A DNA stretch of 64,000 bases, taken from NCBI GenBank assembly GCA_009684515.1, contig WKKS01000008.1:1-64000 (forward strand), in the 5' to 3' direction. Positions within the stretch are counted from its first letter, which is position 1; each line of letters begins with the position of its first letter. Of the stretch, positions 18,927 to 27,036 are shown piece after piece. Origin of the DNA: Geobacter sp. Its GTDB lineage: Bacteria; Desulfobacterota; Desulfuromonadia; Geobacterales; Pseudopelobacteraceae. The translations under genes were made by a program, and so were the position numbers. The notes under the pieces are model-generated. The model saw only the letters and a list, made by a program, of their open reading frames with translations. It was not told the origin of the DNA and ran no database searches.

Positions 18927-19253
18927 TCAGGCTGGAGGGGCTCGACCAGGAGCAACAAAAGAGATAAGCAGGTGGACAGGAATGATTGTCAGTGCAGAGA
19001 AATAATGCGGAGCGGGCCTTAATTGTCCGGGTTTGCGGATATTTAAACCGGAATTGCAGAATCGTGCAGAGTTGAGGCATTGCTTGATGTTTAGCGAACT
19101 ACTCGTTTCGCACTCAGGTTGAAAGTTTGGTAAATTGTCAGTTGAGAGTGTAATCGGGGTCAGCAGAAGCAGAATGATGATCAACTGTTGGGACAAATAT
19201 CTTTTTAAAATACGTCCAGATAAAAAAGTCCGGCCGTCTATTATTTCAGACAT
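18927..19253 (-). CDS. Divergent third copy of the PNF/GRAPP exported peptide
   Basis: The frame encodes a hydrophobic signal (LIIILLLLTPITLS) followed at once by STDNLPNF, about 55 variable residues with three cysteines, and the C-terminal SFVAPGRAPPA. The same layout is seen in the small proteins at 21240 and 27037, so the family link is good. At the position of their ATG this copy has TTA, so its start must be elsewhere: ATG 19253 gives 108 residues with a longer N-region, and the frame is open to 19325. No clear ribosome site is visible, and the shared promoter block of the other two copies is absent. It may be weakly expressed or decaying. It lies between the DUF294 gene and the ykgJ-nhaD pair, all on the minus strand. 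Confidence 0.6.
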   Translation of the reverse strand: MSEIIDGRTFLSGRILKRYLSQQLIIILLLLTPITLSTDNLPNFQPECETSSSLNIKQCLNSARFCNSGLNIRKPGQLRPAPHYFSALTIIPVHLLISFVAPGRAPPA

Positions 19254-19355
19254 GACGCTGGGATTATGTTTGTATGTGCTTGAAATGGCTGTCATACGGA
19301 TAATCATCCTTCTGTGGGACAGCATTGCATTCGGTAATGGGCCAACATTCTATCT

Positions 19356-20807
19356 CTAACGGGCCATCATATCAAGCTTGTAACGGCTTTTCAGTATATT
19401 GAGCAAAGTGTTTACGCCTCGAAAAGCGGCGCGAAGCTGAACCCGGTCCCGGTCAACCAAAACCAGCGGATCGATAAAATTTACAGGTTCCTTGCCGGAT
19501 GACAATGCTACCATCTGTTTTTCCAAGCGCATTTTTATCAAAAAAGTAAACGCATCCCCAATAATCTCGAGGTCGTGGTCAGATATCAGATGGAGATGGT
19601 TCAGGCGCTCCAGCTTGGTCCAGGTTGTCCCTCCCATGATCCCGGCTTCCAGGGCTATTAATCCAATTCCCCTGGTCAATGCAAACAGACCGCCTTTTTT
19701 AAGATCAAGTTTGCCACGTTGTTCACCTTTTTTTTCTACCAGCAGACGGCCGAACATGCCTAAAGGCGGTTTGAAGCGAACTATATTTCGAGCCATGCTT
19801 GGAAAGAAAAGTGAATTACTTTTGGTGCATTCGCAGATATGAGCGCGTAATTCCGTTTCAAAAAACAGGTCGCCATGCAGTACACGCAAATCCTGAAATA
19901 CCCCGAAGTAAACCGTATCCTCGGGCGTAGGCGTGGTTATCCATTTTTGAGTCAGTTGTTTCCATTCTGACAGGCTGTGGCGCCACTCCGGATTGCTGGC
20001 CATCATATTGCCGGGGCAGAGCGGCACTCCGACACTTTCAAGGGCTGCCACTATGCGTTCTGCAAAACGTCGCACCTCCGCAATTTTCGCAGGAGAAAAA
20101 TCATCCCGGTAAACAATGGCATTGTCCTGGTCCGTGCGCAGAGTTTGTTCCTGTCGTCCCTCGCTTCCCAAAGCTAAAAAAGCTGCGCCCGGTGGCAGTC
20201 GCACGCCATGATTGTTGTCCAGGATATATATCAGGCGTTGTGTGAAAGCGTCGTTAAAGTGGGCGATTAACTGAATAAGGCTTTGTGCGTCGGCATTGGT
20301 CTTGACCGCATACTGAAGCATGCCATTCATTTTCTGTCCGATGATGTGCAACTGCTCGATAGAGCCGGCGGATTCAATTTCCTGAACGAGGTAGAGTGGG
20401 CTGCGGGTCTGGACCCGGAGCAGATCGGTGTCGGTCAGTACCCCGGATAGATTGTCATTTTCGTCAACTACAACCAGGCGGTGGATGTTGTGTTTGGCCA
20501 TCAAAAAAATGGCTTTAAACAGATAGTCGCTGCTGCGGATGGTAATTAACCCAGTGGTCATTACGTCGCGGACCGACATGCCTGATATATCATTCACCGA
20601 GTCTGCTATCAGGTTGCGCAGATCGCGCAGGGAAACGATCCCGACCGGCTTTTGATCATCAACCGCTACGATCCCGGAAATGTTATGACTTTTCATGAGT
20701 CTGGCCATTTCGACCAGTCCCATATCGGGCGGGCAGGTAATGGCCGGTCTATGACAGATTGTATCGACTGTAATGAAGAAAAAACTGTCTTCACTGATTA
20801 CCGGCAT
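19356..20807 (-). CDS. CBS-domain DUF294 nucleotidyltransferase-like regulator
   Basis: Counting from ATG 20807, two CBS domains fill residues 20-130 and a DUF294 nucleotidyltransferase-like domain follows with GSEGRQEQT at 214-222 and DQD at 226-228, the same arrangement as in GlnD-type enzymes. The C-terminal DUF294_C domain ends the 483-aa protein. CBS pairs usually bind adenine nucleotides. Genes of this type recur next to DUF4212/SSS symporters in proteobacteria, and here the gene is divergent from the first symporter cassette. A role in tuning symporter activity by modification is inference. I prefer ATG 20807 (GGGGGAG four bases upstream) over ATG 20840, which has a poor ribosome site. 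Confidence 0.87.
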   Translation of the reverse strand: MPVISEDSFFFITVDTICHRPAITCPPDMGLVEMARLMKSHNISGIVAVDDQKPVGIVSLRDLRNLIADSVNDISGMSVRDVMTTGLITIRSSDYLFKAIFLMAKHNIHRLVVVDENDNLSGVLTDTDLLRVQTRSPLYLVQEIESAGSIEQLHIIGQKMNGMLQYAVKTNADAQSLIQLIAHFNDAFTQRLIYILDNNHGVRLPPGAAFLALGSEGRQEQTLRTDQDNAIVYRDDFSPAKIAEVRRFAERIVAALESVGVPLCPGNMMASNPEWRHSLSEWKQLTQKWITTPTPEDTVYFGVFQDLRVLHGDLFFETELRAHICECTKSNSLFFPSMARNIVRFKPPLGMFGRLLVEKKGEQRGKLDLKKGGLFALTRGIGLIALEAGIMGGTTWTKLERLNHLHLISDHDLEIIGDAFTFLIKMRLEKQMVALSSGKEPVNFIDPLVLVDRDRVQLRAAFRGVNTLLNILKSRYKLDMMAR

Positions 20808-21239
20808 GTCTCCCCCGTGCAGAAGCATTTGGCAACACATTCTTTCTTACTTGAGAAGTGATTGCAATACATTTCAATGCCAGTGTCGTTACCTGCCGTG
20901 ATGCATGTTGCAAAGACAAGTATAACGGCATTAGGTAAAACCGCATAACAGGTGAATATAATAACGATGAAAGTGTCAGTTTGGATGCAGATAAAATAAA
21001 GAAATAAAAAAAATATTGAAGAAACAAACAGTAATTCGTTAAATATAATGCCTTGTATAACAGGTCTTTATGGGAATGATTAAAAAATAATACGTCTTGC
21101 GAAAAAAACATTGACACGAATAAAATATTGTTGCATAGAAATTAAGAACGATATTTGATTTATGGTAATAGTAGGGTTGTTTGTTGTTGGTTGGTGCGGA
21201 TGGTTTTATCAGATCTGATAAGTGCAACGAGGTTTATTG
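20808..21239 (+). other. AT-rich divergent intergenic region
   Basis: No gene is supported in this 432-base gap between the DUF294 gene and the first exported-peptide gene. The right part is strongly AT-rich and holds a consensus -35 and a block shared with the region before the third peptide gene (21111-21166). The left part must hold the promoter of the DUF294 gene, but I see no convincing hexamers. Confidence 0.6.
21111..21166 (+). promoter_or_regulatory. Conserved promoter block before exported peptide copy 2
   Basis: TTGACA at 21111-21116 is followed after 17 bases by CATAGA (21134-21139), a weak -10, and then by AACGATATTTGATTTATGGT (21147-21166). The same arrangement recurs at 26913-26967. 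The intervening TGTTGCATA/TTGTTGCATA is also kept, while the flanks are not. A strong -35 with a weak -10 suggests an activated or repressed promoter; the downstream block could be an IclR operator (inference). Confidence 0.6.
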
Positions 21240-21530
21240 ATGAAAAGGCTGCTTTGTCAAATAGTGATTTTTTCACTTCTGGTGATAGCACCCGTTTCAT
21301 TCTCCACAGAAAGAATTCCAAACTTTGATGTTCCCGCTACGAAAACGGCCACTGCTCAGGAGTCAATAAAAACACTCGCTGCTGCAGTTCGCAGAGCTGT
21401 TATTCCGATGCAGTTGGCTGTTATCCCGATTTCTGAAAAAATATTCGCATTAACTCCACAATCCCCCGTCTTTGGATTCAAACAGGACATTCAACATGGC
21501 AGGGCCCCTCCAGTTGTTTCATTCGCATAG
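21240..21530 (+). CDS. Small exported peptide with PNF and GRAPP motifs (copy 2)
   Basis: The 96-aa product starts with a clear signal peptide (basic MKR, hydrophobic core LLCQIVIFSLLVIAPV, likely cleavage after SFS). The mature part begins STERIPNFD and ends IQHGRAPPVVSFA; the middle is variable and slightly basic. I know no family with these features. Paralogues at 27037 and 18927 keep the same two ends with synonymous codon changes, which argues for selection on protein. GAGG lies eight bases before the ATG. An IclR gene and a symporter operon follow 205 bases downstream. Possible roles are a secreted signal, an accessory of the transporters or a precursor processed at the C-terminus; none can be chosen from sequence. 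Confidence 0.75.
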   Translation: MKRLLCQIVIFSLLVIAPVSFSTERIPNFDVPATKTATAQESIKTLAAAVRRAVIPMQLAVIPISEKIFALTPQSPVFGFKQDIQHGRAPPVVSFA

Positions 21531-21735
21531 TCCCCTTTTTGTTTCACCGTAAAATTTTTAAACAATCTGCTGATTCATATTGATTAAGCACCTTTGAATG
21601 CTCCTGTTTGCCCTGTTTCAAGGTGTGCAATTGCTGACGTACCCTGCTGTGCGTTTGGAGTCATTTGGGTGCCCCCTTATGTTTTTGCATCAAACATGTA
21701 TTGAAACTATTTAATACGATCGGAGTATTAATATT

Positions 21736-22497
21736 ATGAGAGACAAAGGTCTGTATTCGGTGCAAGCAGTTGTTAAAGCGATTGATTTACTTGAAACCCT
21801 TGCTCAGGACGGTGCCTGTCCAACGGTTCCTGAACTTGCAGATAAATTGCAAATAAGTCGCAACAAAGCATTTCGTCTGCTGGCTACTCTCGAAAACAAG
21901 GGACTTGTTGAACAGAACCTGGAGACCGGAGCCTATTATCTCGGTCTGCATGCTTTTGAAATGGCACAGCACATTCTTAAAAGCGACAACCTGATCCGGA
22001 TGGCTCACCCGATCATGGTGGAGCTAGTACGCAAACTGGATGAGGCGGTCTACATTACGGTCATGAACAATGATGAAGTACTGTTCCTCGATATGGTCGA
22101 TTCATTTCAACAGGTAAAAGCGGTTGACCTTGTGGGGCGGCGCTTCCCGTTTTTTACCAACGCAGCCGGCAAGGTTATCAAGTCGGTAAGTTCGATTGAT
22201 ATCTTCGGTCGCAGCTCCAAAAAGCGCGGTATCCCGAATCCGAAAGAGTTGCAGGTGGAGCTGGACGAGATTCGCCGCAAGGGAGTCGCGGTTGATTTTG
22301 GCGGGCTTGGAGACGGTATCTGCGCCGTGGCAGTGGTAGTTCGTGACTATGCCGGCAAGGTCGTCGGGGCGCTGACGCTGCTGGCGCCGTCTTTTCGCAT
22401 GCTGCAAGGGAGATTGGAGGAGGAGGTGATCCCTTCCATGCTGGAGGGTGCCGAACAGTTATCAATGAAATTCGGATATTCACGGGCATACGCTTAG
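21736..22497 (+). CDS. IclR-family transcription regulator (cassette A)
   Basis: This 253-aa protein has an N-terminal winged helix-turn-helix (about residues 5-67; ISRNKAFRLLATLENKGL) and a C-terminal IclR effector domain (80-250) with the typical GRRFPFFTNAAGKV segment. IclR proteins bind small organic acids and control catabolic and uptake operons. It lies upstream of the DUF4212-symporter pair on the same strand and differs from the cassette B copy at 19 of 253 positions by my count. The ATG follows GGAG. It is the likely regulator of its own cassette; with such a similar DNA-binding domain the two copies probably cross-regulate. Confidence 0.92.
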   Translation: MRDKGLYSVQAVVKAIDLLETLAQDGACPTVPELADKLQISRNKAFRLLATLENKGLVEQNLETGAYYLGLHAFEMAQHILKSDNLIRMAHPIMVELVRKLDEAVYITVMNNDEVLFLDMVDSFQQVKAVDLVGRRFPFFTNAAGKVIKSVSSIDIFGRSSKKRGIPNPKELQVELDEIRRKGVAVDFGGLGDGICAVAVVVRDYAGKVVGALTLLAPSFRMLQGRLEEEVIPSMLEGAEQLSMKFGYSRAYA

Positions 22498-22546
22498 GTG
22501 TTCAACCGTTTTATTTTACTCAATACCATCCGTCGATTTGGGCAGG

Positions 22547-22642
22547 GGTTGGCCGAAGGCCACCCGCACGGGAAGGAGGAAAAGCCAAATCAACTTCGGG
22601 AACAGTTTTAAAGGGAGTTAACATTAAACATGGGGAGGTATT
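22547..22642 (+). promoter_or_regulatory. Conserved leader of the symporter genes (cassette A)
   Basis: A small hairpin (22547-22564) is followed by AAGGAGG and about 70 bases that match the leader of cassette B nearly base for base up to the DUF4212 start. The leader has two ribosome-site-like sequences, AAGGAGG far upstream and GGGGAGG at the start codon, but no start codon after the first. It could be a processing or stability element, or a protein-binding site in the mRNA. Confidence 0.5.
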
Positions 22643-22909
22643 ATGTCAGTTCACGCAACTAAAGAATTACAGGCGTATTGGAAAGAGAATCTGGTCATTA
22701 TCATGGTTCACCTTGCTATCTGGTTTTTCGTCTCATTTTTCTGCGGCATCATGTTTGTTGATCAGCTCGACAAATTCATGATCGGCGGATATCCGCTCGG
22801 TTTCTGGTTTGCCAACCAGGGATCGATATTTGTCTTTGTAATTTTGATCACAACCTATGTGTACATGATGAACAATCTGGACAAGAAGTATGATGTGCAT
22901 GAGGGGTGA
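22643..22909 (+). CDS. DUF4212 sodium/solute symporter small subunit (cassette A)
   Basis: The 88-aa protein has two membrane helices (about 17-40 and 55-78) and the family ends: AYWKENLVIIMVHL at the start and NLDKKYDVHEG at the end. It is the conserved small partner (TIGR03647/DUF4212) of the VC_2705-type symporter encoded 60 bases downstream. Nine of 88 residues differ from the cassette B copy. GGGGAGG lies five bases before the ATG. It probably stabilises or gates the large subunit. Confidence 0.92.
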   Translation: MSVHATKELQAYWKENLVIIMVHLAIWFFVSFFCGIMFVDQLDKFMIGGYPLGFWFANQGSIFVFVILITTYVYMMNNLDKKYDVHEG

Positions 22910-22969
22910 TAATCCCGGACGTGCCGCGGTGACACGATTACATTCAATTAAATTACGAGGTGACAAACT

Positions 22970-24715
22970 ATGAGCATACTTACCTGGACCTGGATTCTTA
23001 CGGGCCTCAGCTTTGCCCTGTACATCTACATCGCCTATGCTACACGGGCAAAGTCAACCGGTGACTTCTACGCTGCCGAACAATCGGTGCCTCCAATCCT
23101 GAACGGCATGGCCACAGGCGCTGACTGGATGTCGGCCGCTTCCTTCATCTCCATGGCCGGTCTGATCTCGTTCATGGGACGTGACGGCTCTTTCTACCTG
23201 ATGGGGTGGACCGGAGGCTACGTTCTCCTGGCCATGCTCTTCGGACCGTATCTGCGCAAATACGGCAAGTTTACTATCCCGCAGTTCATGGGTGACCGGT
23301 ATTATTCCAACTCCATCCGCGTCTTGTCACTACTTTGTGCCATTTTCGTTTCGTTTACCTACGTTGCCGGTCAGATGCGCGGAGTCGGAGTCGTTTTCTC
23401 ACGCTTCATGGGTGTTAGCATCAATATGGGTGTTATCATCGGCATGGCACTGGTCTTTTTTTATGCCACCCTGGGCGGCATGAAAGGGATTACCTACACT
23501 CAGGTGGCACAGTATTGCGTTCTGATTGTCGCCTATCTGATTCCGGCTATCTTCATCTCGATGCAGCTGACCGGCAACCCGATTCCGCAGCTCGGCATGG
23601 GATCAACAATTTCCGCCGAGGGCGCCGCACGTCTTGGTGATGCAACTACCCAGGGTAAGTACCTGCTGGATGTACTAAACGGTCTCCAGAAGGATCTTGG
23701 TTTTGCTGAATACACCTCAGGCATACGTCCCAGGATCGATGTATGGTTCATTACCATGTCGCTGATGATCGGAACCGCCGGTCTGCCGCACATCCTGATC
23801 CGTTTCTTCACCGTGCCCAAAATGCGCGATGCCCGTTCCTCGGCCGGTTACGCGCTGCTCTTCATTGCACTGCTCTATACTACCGCTCCGGCAATCGCTG
23901 TTTTTGCCCGTACCAACTTTGTCAAATCGATTAATAATGTAGAGTATGCCAAAGCTCCCTCCTGGTTTAAAAACTGGGAAAAAACCGGTTTGGTCAAGTT
24001 TGTAGACAAAAACGGCGACGGCATCATGAAAATTGCCAAAGGCAAGTGGGATGATCCCAAGAGCGCCAACGAAGTCAAAATCGACCAGGATATCATGGTG
24101 TTGGCAAACCCTGAAATTGCCAAACTTCCCAACTGGGTCGTTGGTTTGATCGGTGCCGGTGGTCTGGCCGCCGCACTCTCGACAGCGGCCGGTCTGTTGC
24201 TGGTAATCTCTGCCGCAATTTCCCACGATTTGATGAAGGGGATTGTCACTCCAGACATGTCGGAAAAAGCAGAATTGCTCTGGGCGCGAGCCGCTGCCGG
24301 TGTGGCGGTCTGTATTGCCGGTCTGTTCGGTATTTATCCTCCCGGCTTTGTGGCACAGGTGGTCGCCTTCGCTTTCGGTCTGGCAGCGGCATCCTTCTTC
24401 CCCTGTATTTTGATGGGAATATTCAACAAGAAAGCTAACAAGGAAGGCGCACTGGCCGGCATGTTCATCGGTATTGTTTTTGTGGCCGCCTACATCAGTT
24501 ACTTCAAGTTCGTCAACCCCGCCTTTAACAATAAGGATCACTGGTGGTTCGGTATTTCACCGGAAGGGATCGGCACTGTTGGCGCTGCTCTGAACTTTAT
24601 CGTCATGTATGTGGTCGGCAAGTTTACTCCTGAGCCTCCGCAGGAAATCCAGGACCTGGTTGGAAGTCTCCGTTACCCGGGCAAGCTGGTTGTGCCTCCT
24701 TCTGCCGGGCATTGA
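22970..24715 (+). CDS. VC_2705-type sodium/solute symporter, probably acetate (cassette A)
   Basis: This 581-aa SSS-family protein has about 13 membrane spans and the signature of the subfamily that works with DUF4212: STGDFYAAEQSVPP, NGMATGADWMSAASFISMAG and LAAALSTAAGLLLVISAA. Related Geobacter permeases have been linked to acetate uptake, so a small monocarboxylate is the best guess. An external loop holds DKNGDG at 346-351, similar to a calcium-binding EF-hand loop. A terminator follows 34 bases after the stop, so most transcripts of this cassette may end here. Confidence 0.92.
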   Translation: MSILTWTWILTGLSFALYIYIAYATRAKSTGDFYAAEQSVPPILNGMATGADWMSAASFISMAGLISFMGRDGSFYLMGWTGGYVLLAMLFGPYLRKYGKFTIPQFMGDRYYSNSIRVLSLLCAIFVSFTYVAGQMRGVGVVFSRFMGVSINMGVIIGMALVFFYATLGGMKGITYTQVAQYCVLIVAYLIPAIFISMQLTGNPIPQLGMGSTISAEGAARLGDATTQGKYLLDVLNGLQKDLGFAEYTSGIRPRIDVWFITMSLMIGTAGLPHILIRFFTVPKMRDARSSAGYALLFIALLYTTAPAIAVFARTNFVKSINNVEYAKAPSWFKNWEKTGLVKFVDKNGDGIMKIAKGKWDDPKSANEVKIDQDIMVLANPEIAKLPNWVVGLIGAGGLAAALSTAAGLLLVISAAISHDLMKGIVTPDMSEKAELLWARAAAGVAVCIAGLFGIYPPGFVAQVVAFAFGLAAASFFPCILMGIFNKKANKEGALAGMFIGIVFVAAYISYFKFVNPAFNNKDHWWFGISPEGIGTVGAALNFIVMYVVGKFTPEPPQEIQDLVGSLRYPGKLVVPPSAGH

Positions 24716-24749
24716 TCGAATGAGCATTATTTGATATGCAGAAATTTGT

Positions 24750-24780
24750 GCGGCTGCCCGAAACGGCAGCCGCGTTTTTT
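24750..24780 (+). terminator. Terminator after the cassette A symporter
   Basis: A 9-base-pair GC stem (GCGGCTGCC / GGCAGCCGC) with a six-base loop is followed by G and six T. It separates the symporter from the distal small membrane protein and NhaD genes, which may be reached by read-through or by a promoter of their own. Confidence 0.85.
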
Positions 24781-24847
24781 ATAAGCAATGATCAACATGG
24801 CATACGTTTCAATCAATTATCCATTACAGTTTGAGGATGGAGTACGT

Positions 24848-25312
24848 ATGAAGTTTTTTGAAAAAGCTGCAAAACGGGAAGTCACCGTATTCAAACGAAA
24901 GAATATTCGCAAGTTTGTTGCAGCGCTGCTTGGGATGGCGGCCGGGATGAGCTTGACGACTACCATTATTCCGACTGCGATCACATCCTTCATCGGTGGT
25001 GATCACTTCGAAATTAGATTTCTTCTTGCGGATTATTTCGCCCACACGGCACTGTTCTGGGGAACAGCAGGTTGGGCCGTCGGAAAAATTGCATCGCCTC
25101 GTTATGGAGCGATTGTTCTAGGCAGTGTCGGAGCAATCAGCGGACTGCTGCTGGGCATCGCAGCACTGGGGGGTGCGCCCAATCTGCTGATTGTCTCTGT
25201 ACTGTCGGCGGTTGTGTATGGCGCCATTGGCGGCATGATTATAAGTGGAATCCTGCCTGGTGACGATGAACGCCTGATGATTAACTTTGATAAGAATAAA
25301 GCTGAGCCGTGA
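24848..25312 (+). CDS. Small membrane protein of unknown function (cassette A)
   Basis: The 154-aa product has about four hydrophobic segments rich in Gly and Ala (for example AALLGMAAGMSLTTTIIPTA and AVVYGAIGGMIISG). I do not recognise a family. The cassette B paralogue at 30659 has the same size, topology and ends of helices but is far less similar than the flanking genes. It lies between the symporter terminator and the NhaD-like gene. I start it at ATG 24848 (GGAG nearby); the frame is open to 24788. A part in Na+ transport is suggested only by position. Confidence 0.65.
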   Translation: MKFFEKAAKREVTVFKRKNIRKFVAALLGMAAGMSLTTTIIPTAITSFIGGDHFEIRFLLADYFAHTALFWGTAGWAVGKIASPRYGAIVLGSVGAISGLLLGIAALGGAPNLLIVSVLSAVVYGAIGGMIISGILPGDDERLMINFDKNKAEP

Positions 25313-25342
25313 ATTATACCCTACTGTCAGGAGTGACACACC

Positions 25343-26626
25343 ATGCTGACCATGCTCATAGTTGTGTTTATCATTGCTTACGCTGCGATTGCCCTGGAAC
25401 ACCCGATCGGCATCAACAAATCCGCTTCGGCACTGATGGGAGCCGGTCTGCTCTGGACTATATACGCAATTTCAAGCGGAGATCATGCTCAGGTCGGCCA
25501 TCAACTGGATGAATCACTGGCATCCACAGCCCAGATTGTATTTTTTCTGATGGGAGCCATGACAATTGTAGAAGTGGTTGATGCCCATAACGGTTTCGAA
25601 GTTATCACATCAAGGATTAAAACAACCAGACTCTCATCACTGATGTGGCTGGTCGGTTTTGTAACCTTTTTCCTTAGCTCGGTTTTGGACAACCTGACGA
25701 CGACAATCGTCATGATATCCTTGATGAAAAAACTTCTGGATAAGCAGGAAGACCGGTTGTTTTTTGCAGGAATGATTGTGATTGCCGCCAACGCCGGTGG
25801 TGCCTGGTCACCAATTGGTGACGTAACTACGACAATGTTGTGGATCGGCGGCCAGATTACAACCCTTGCCATTATGAAGGGTGTTTTTATGGCTTCCATT
25901 GTCAATCTGATAGTTCCGTTGCTGGTGGTTAGCTGGATGTTAAAAGGGCGAGAGGTTGTGACACCAACACAATTGGAAGATAACGGATTGCTTCAGACCA
26001 CACTATTTGAGCGTAACCTGATGTTTTTCATGGGACTTGGCATTCTGGTCTGCGTACCGGTATTCAAGACGATAACCCATTTGCCACCTTTTATGGGGAT
26101 ACTATTCGGACTTGGGTTTCTCTGGATGGTTGGAGAGTTGGTTCACCGCAAAAAGGATCATGATGACAAACAACATCTCACGTTGGTGCATGCCTTGATG
26201 AAGATTGATATGAGCTCGATTGTATTTTTTATCGGTATCCTGCTTGCGGTGGCGACACTCGAGCATACCCATATCCTGGCATCTTTGGCAAAATGGCTCG
26301 ATCACTCCGTTGGCCGTCAGGATGTGATCGTCACTATCATCGGACTGGTTAGTGCCATTGTCGATAACGTCCCGCTCGTGGCAGCATCCATGGGCATGTA
26401 CAGCATGACCCAGTATCCGCCTGACAGTTTCCTGTGGGAATTTATTGCGTATTGTGCCGGCACCGGCGGATCAATTCTTATAATCGGCTCCGCTGCCGGG
26501 GTCGCCGCCATGGGACTGGAGAAAATCCATTTTTTCTGGTACGTCAAGCAGATCAGCGGGCTCGCTCTGGTGGGGTACTTTGGCGGTATCGCCGCTTATA
26601 TGGTCCAGTACAAGCTGTTTCACTGA
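25343..26626 (+). CDS. NhaD-like Na+/H+ antiporter (cassette A)
   Basis: This 427-aa member of the ArsB/NhaD superfamily has about 11-12 spans. The conserved core is visible as SSVLDNLTTTIVMISL, NAGGAWSPIGDVTTTMLW and SAIVDNVPLVAASMGMY. It has no cleavable signal and is clearly different from the NhaD at 17 kb, but very close to the cassette B protein. It would expel the Na+ that the symporter brings in. The ATG follows AGGAG. A palindrome at 26664 may end the transcript. Confidence 0.9.
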   Translation: MLTMLIVVFIIAYAAIALEHPIGINKSASALMGAGLLWTIYAISSGDHAQVGHQLDESLASTAQIVFFLMGAMTIVEVVDAHNGFEVITSRIKTTRLSSLMWLVGFVTFFLSSVLDNLTTTIVMISLMKKLLDKQEDRLFFAGMIVIAANAGGAWSPIGDVTTTMLWIGGQITTLAIMKGVFMASIVNLIVPLLVVSWMLKGREVVTPTQLEDNGLLQTTLFERNLMFFMGLGILVCVPVFKTITHLPPFMGILFGLGFLWMVGELVHRKKDHDDKQHLTLVHALMKIDMSSIVFFIGILLAVATLEHTHILASLAKWLDHSVGRQDVIVTIIGLVSAIVDNVPLVAASMGMYSMTQYPPDSFLWEFIAYCAGTGGSILIIGSAAGVAAMGLEKIHFFWYVKQISGLALVGYFGGIAAYMVQYKLFH

Positions 26627-26663
26627 CACCAGTTGTAAGCCAAATATTTTTCCTGACATAATG

Positions 26664-26689
26664 CAGCCCGCCCGGTACCGGGCGGGCTG
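26664..26689 (+). terminator. Perfect GC-rich palindrome after cassette A NhaD gene
   Basis: Two arms of 13 bases (CAGCCCGCCCGGT and its complement) meet without a separate loop; on folding the centre GGTACC would open. No T run follows, so termination may be weak or Rho-assisted. The position just after the last cassette A gene fits a transcript end. Confidence 0.6.
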
Positions 26690-26912
26690 TGCTCGTATGC
26701 GTCCGGTGAATCTACAGAGTGTTAACAATATTATTCAGAACGGTAAAACAATGGCATATAAGTGTGTGACAAGATCGTAGTATATGACTTGCTAGTATTT
26801 AAAAATAACACGTATATTGATAATGCTCACCAACAAAATCAAATAAAATAACTATGTTAAACATGTACTTAAGCGCACCATGGAATTGATGAAGTGTTAT
26901 TTTAAAAAAAAA

Positions 26913-26967
26913 TTGACATAAATAGAATTATGTTGCATAAGAAATACAACGATATTTGATTTGTGGT
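26913..26967 (+). promoter_or_regulatory. Conserved promoter block before exported peptide copy 3
   Basis: TTGACA (26913-26918), 17 bases, CATAAG (26936-26941) and AACGATATTTGATTTGTGGT (26948-26967; one base differs from copy 2). The distance from the -35 to the shared block is 35 bases here and 36 in copy 2. Confidence 0.6.
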
Positions 26968-27036
26968 CTAGATTATTTGCGGTACAAATTAATTCTTGGT
27001 AAGATTTTGCTTGGCCGGTTGACTTAAGGGTTCGCT

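Larger units (their letters stand above)
26627..27036 (+). other. AT-rich intergenic region between cassettes A and B
   Basis: No gene is supported here. The left end holds a perfect GC-rich palindrome (26664-26689); the rest is AT-rich, and 26913-26967 repeats the promoter block seen before exported peptide copy 2. Outside the block the two intergenic regions do not align by eye. Confidence 0.6.

Noticed and set aside
21490..21530. The GRAPP coding stretch as a DNA or RNA element, since it is GC-rich and repeated
   Set aside because: The codons vary at third positions among the three copies while the amino acids stay, so protein-level conservation explains it better.
23717..24541. Long open frame on the minus strand across the cassette A symporter gene
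   Set aside because: It is antisense to a well-supported gene, has a His/Gly/Gln-rich text without domain signs and is not kept in the paralogous cassette.
26999..27020. Possible sigma-54 site TTGG...TTTTGC before exported peptide copy 3
   Set aside because: GG and GC are nine bases apart instead of ten, and copy 2 has nothing similar.
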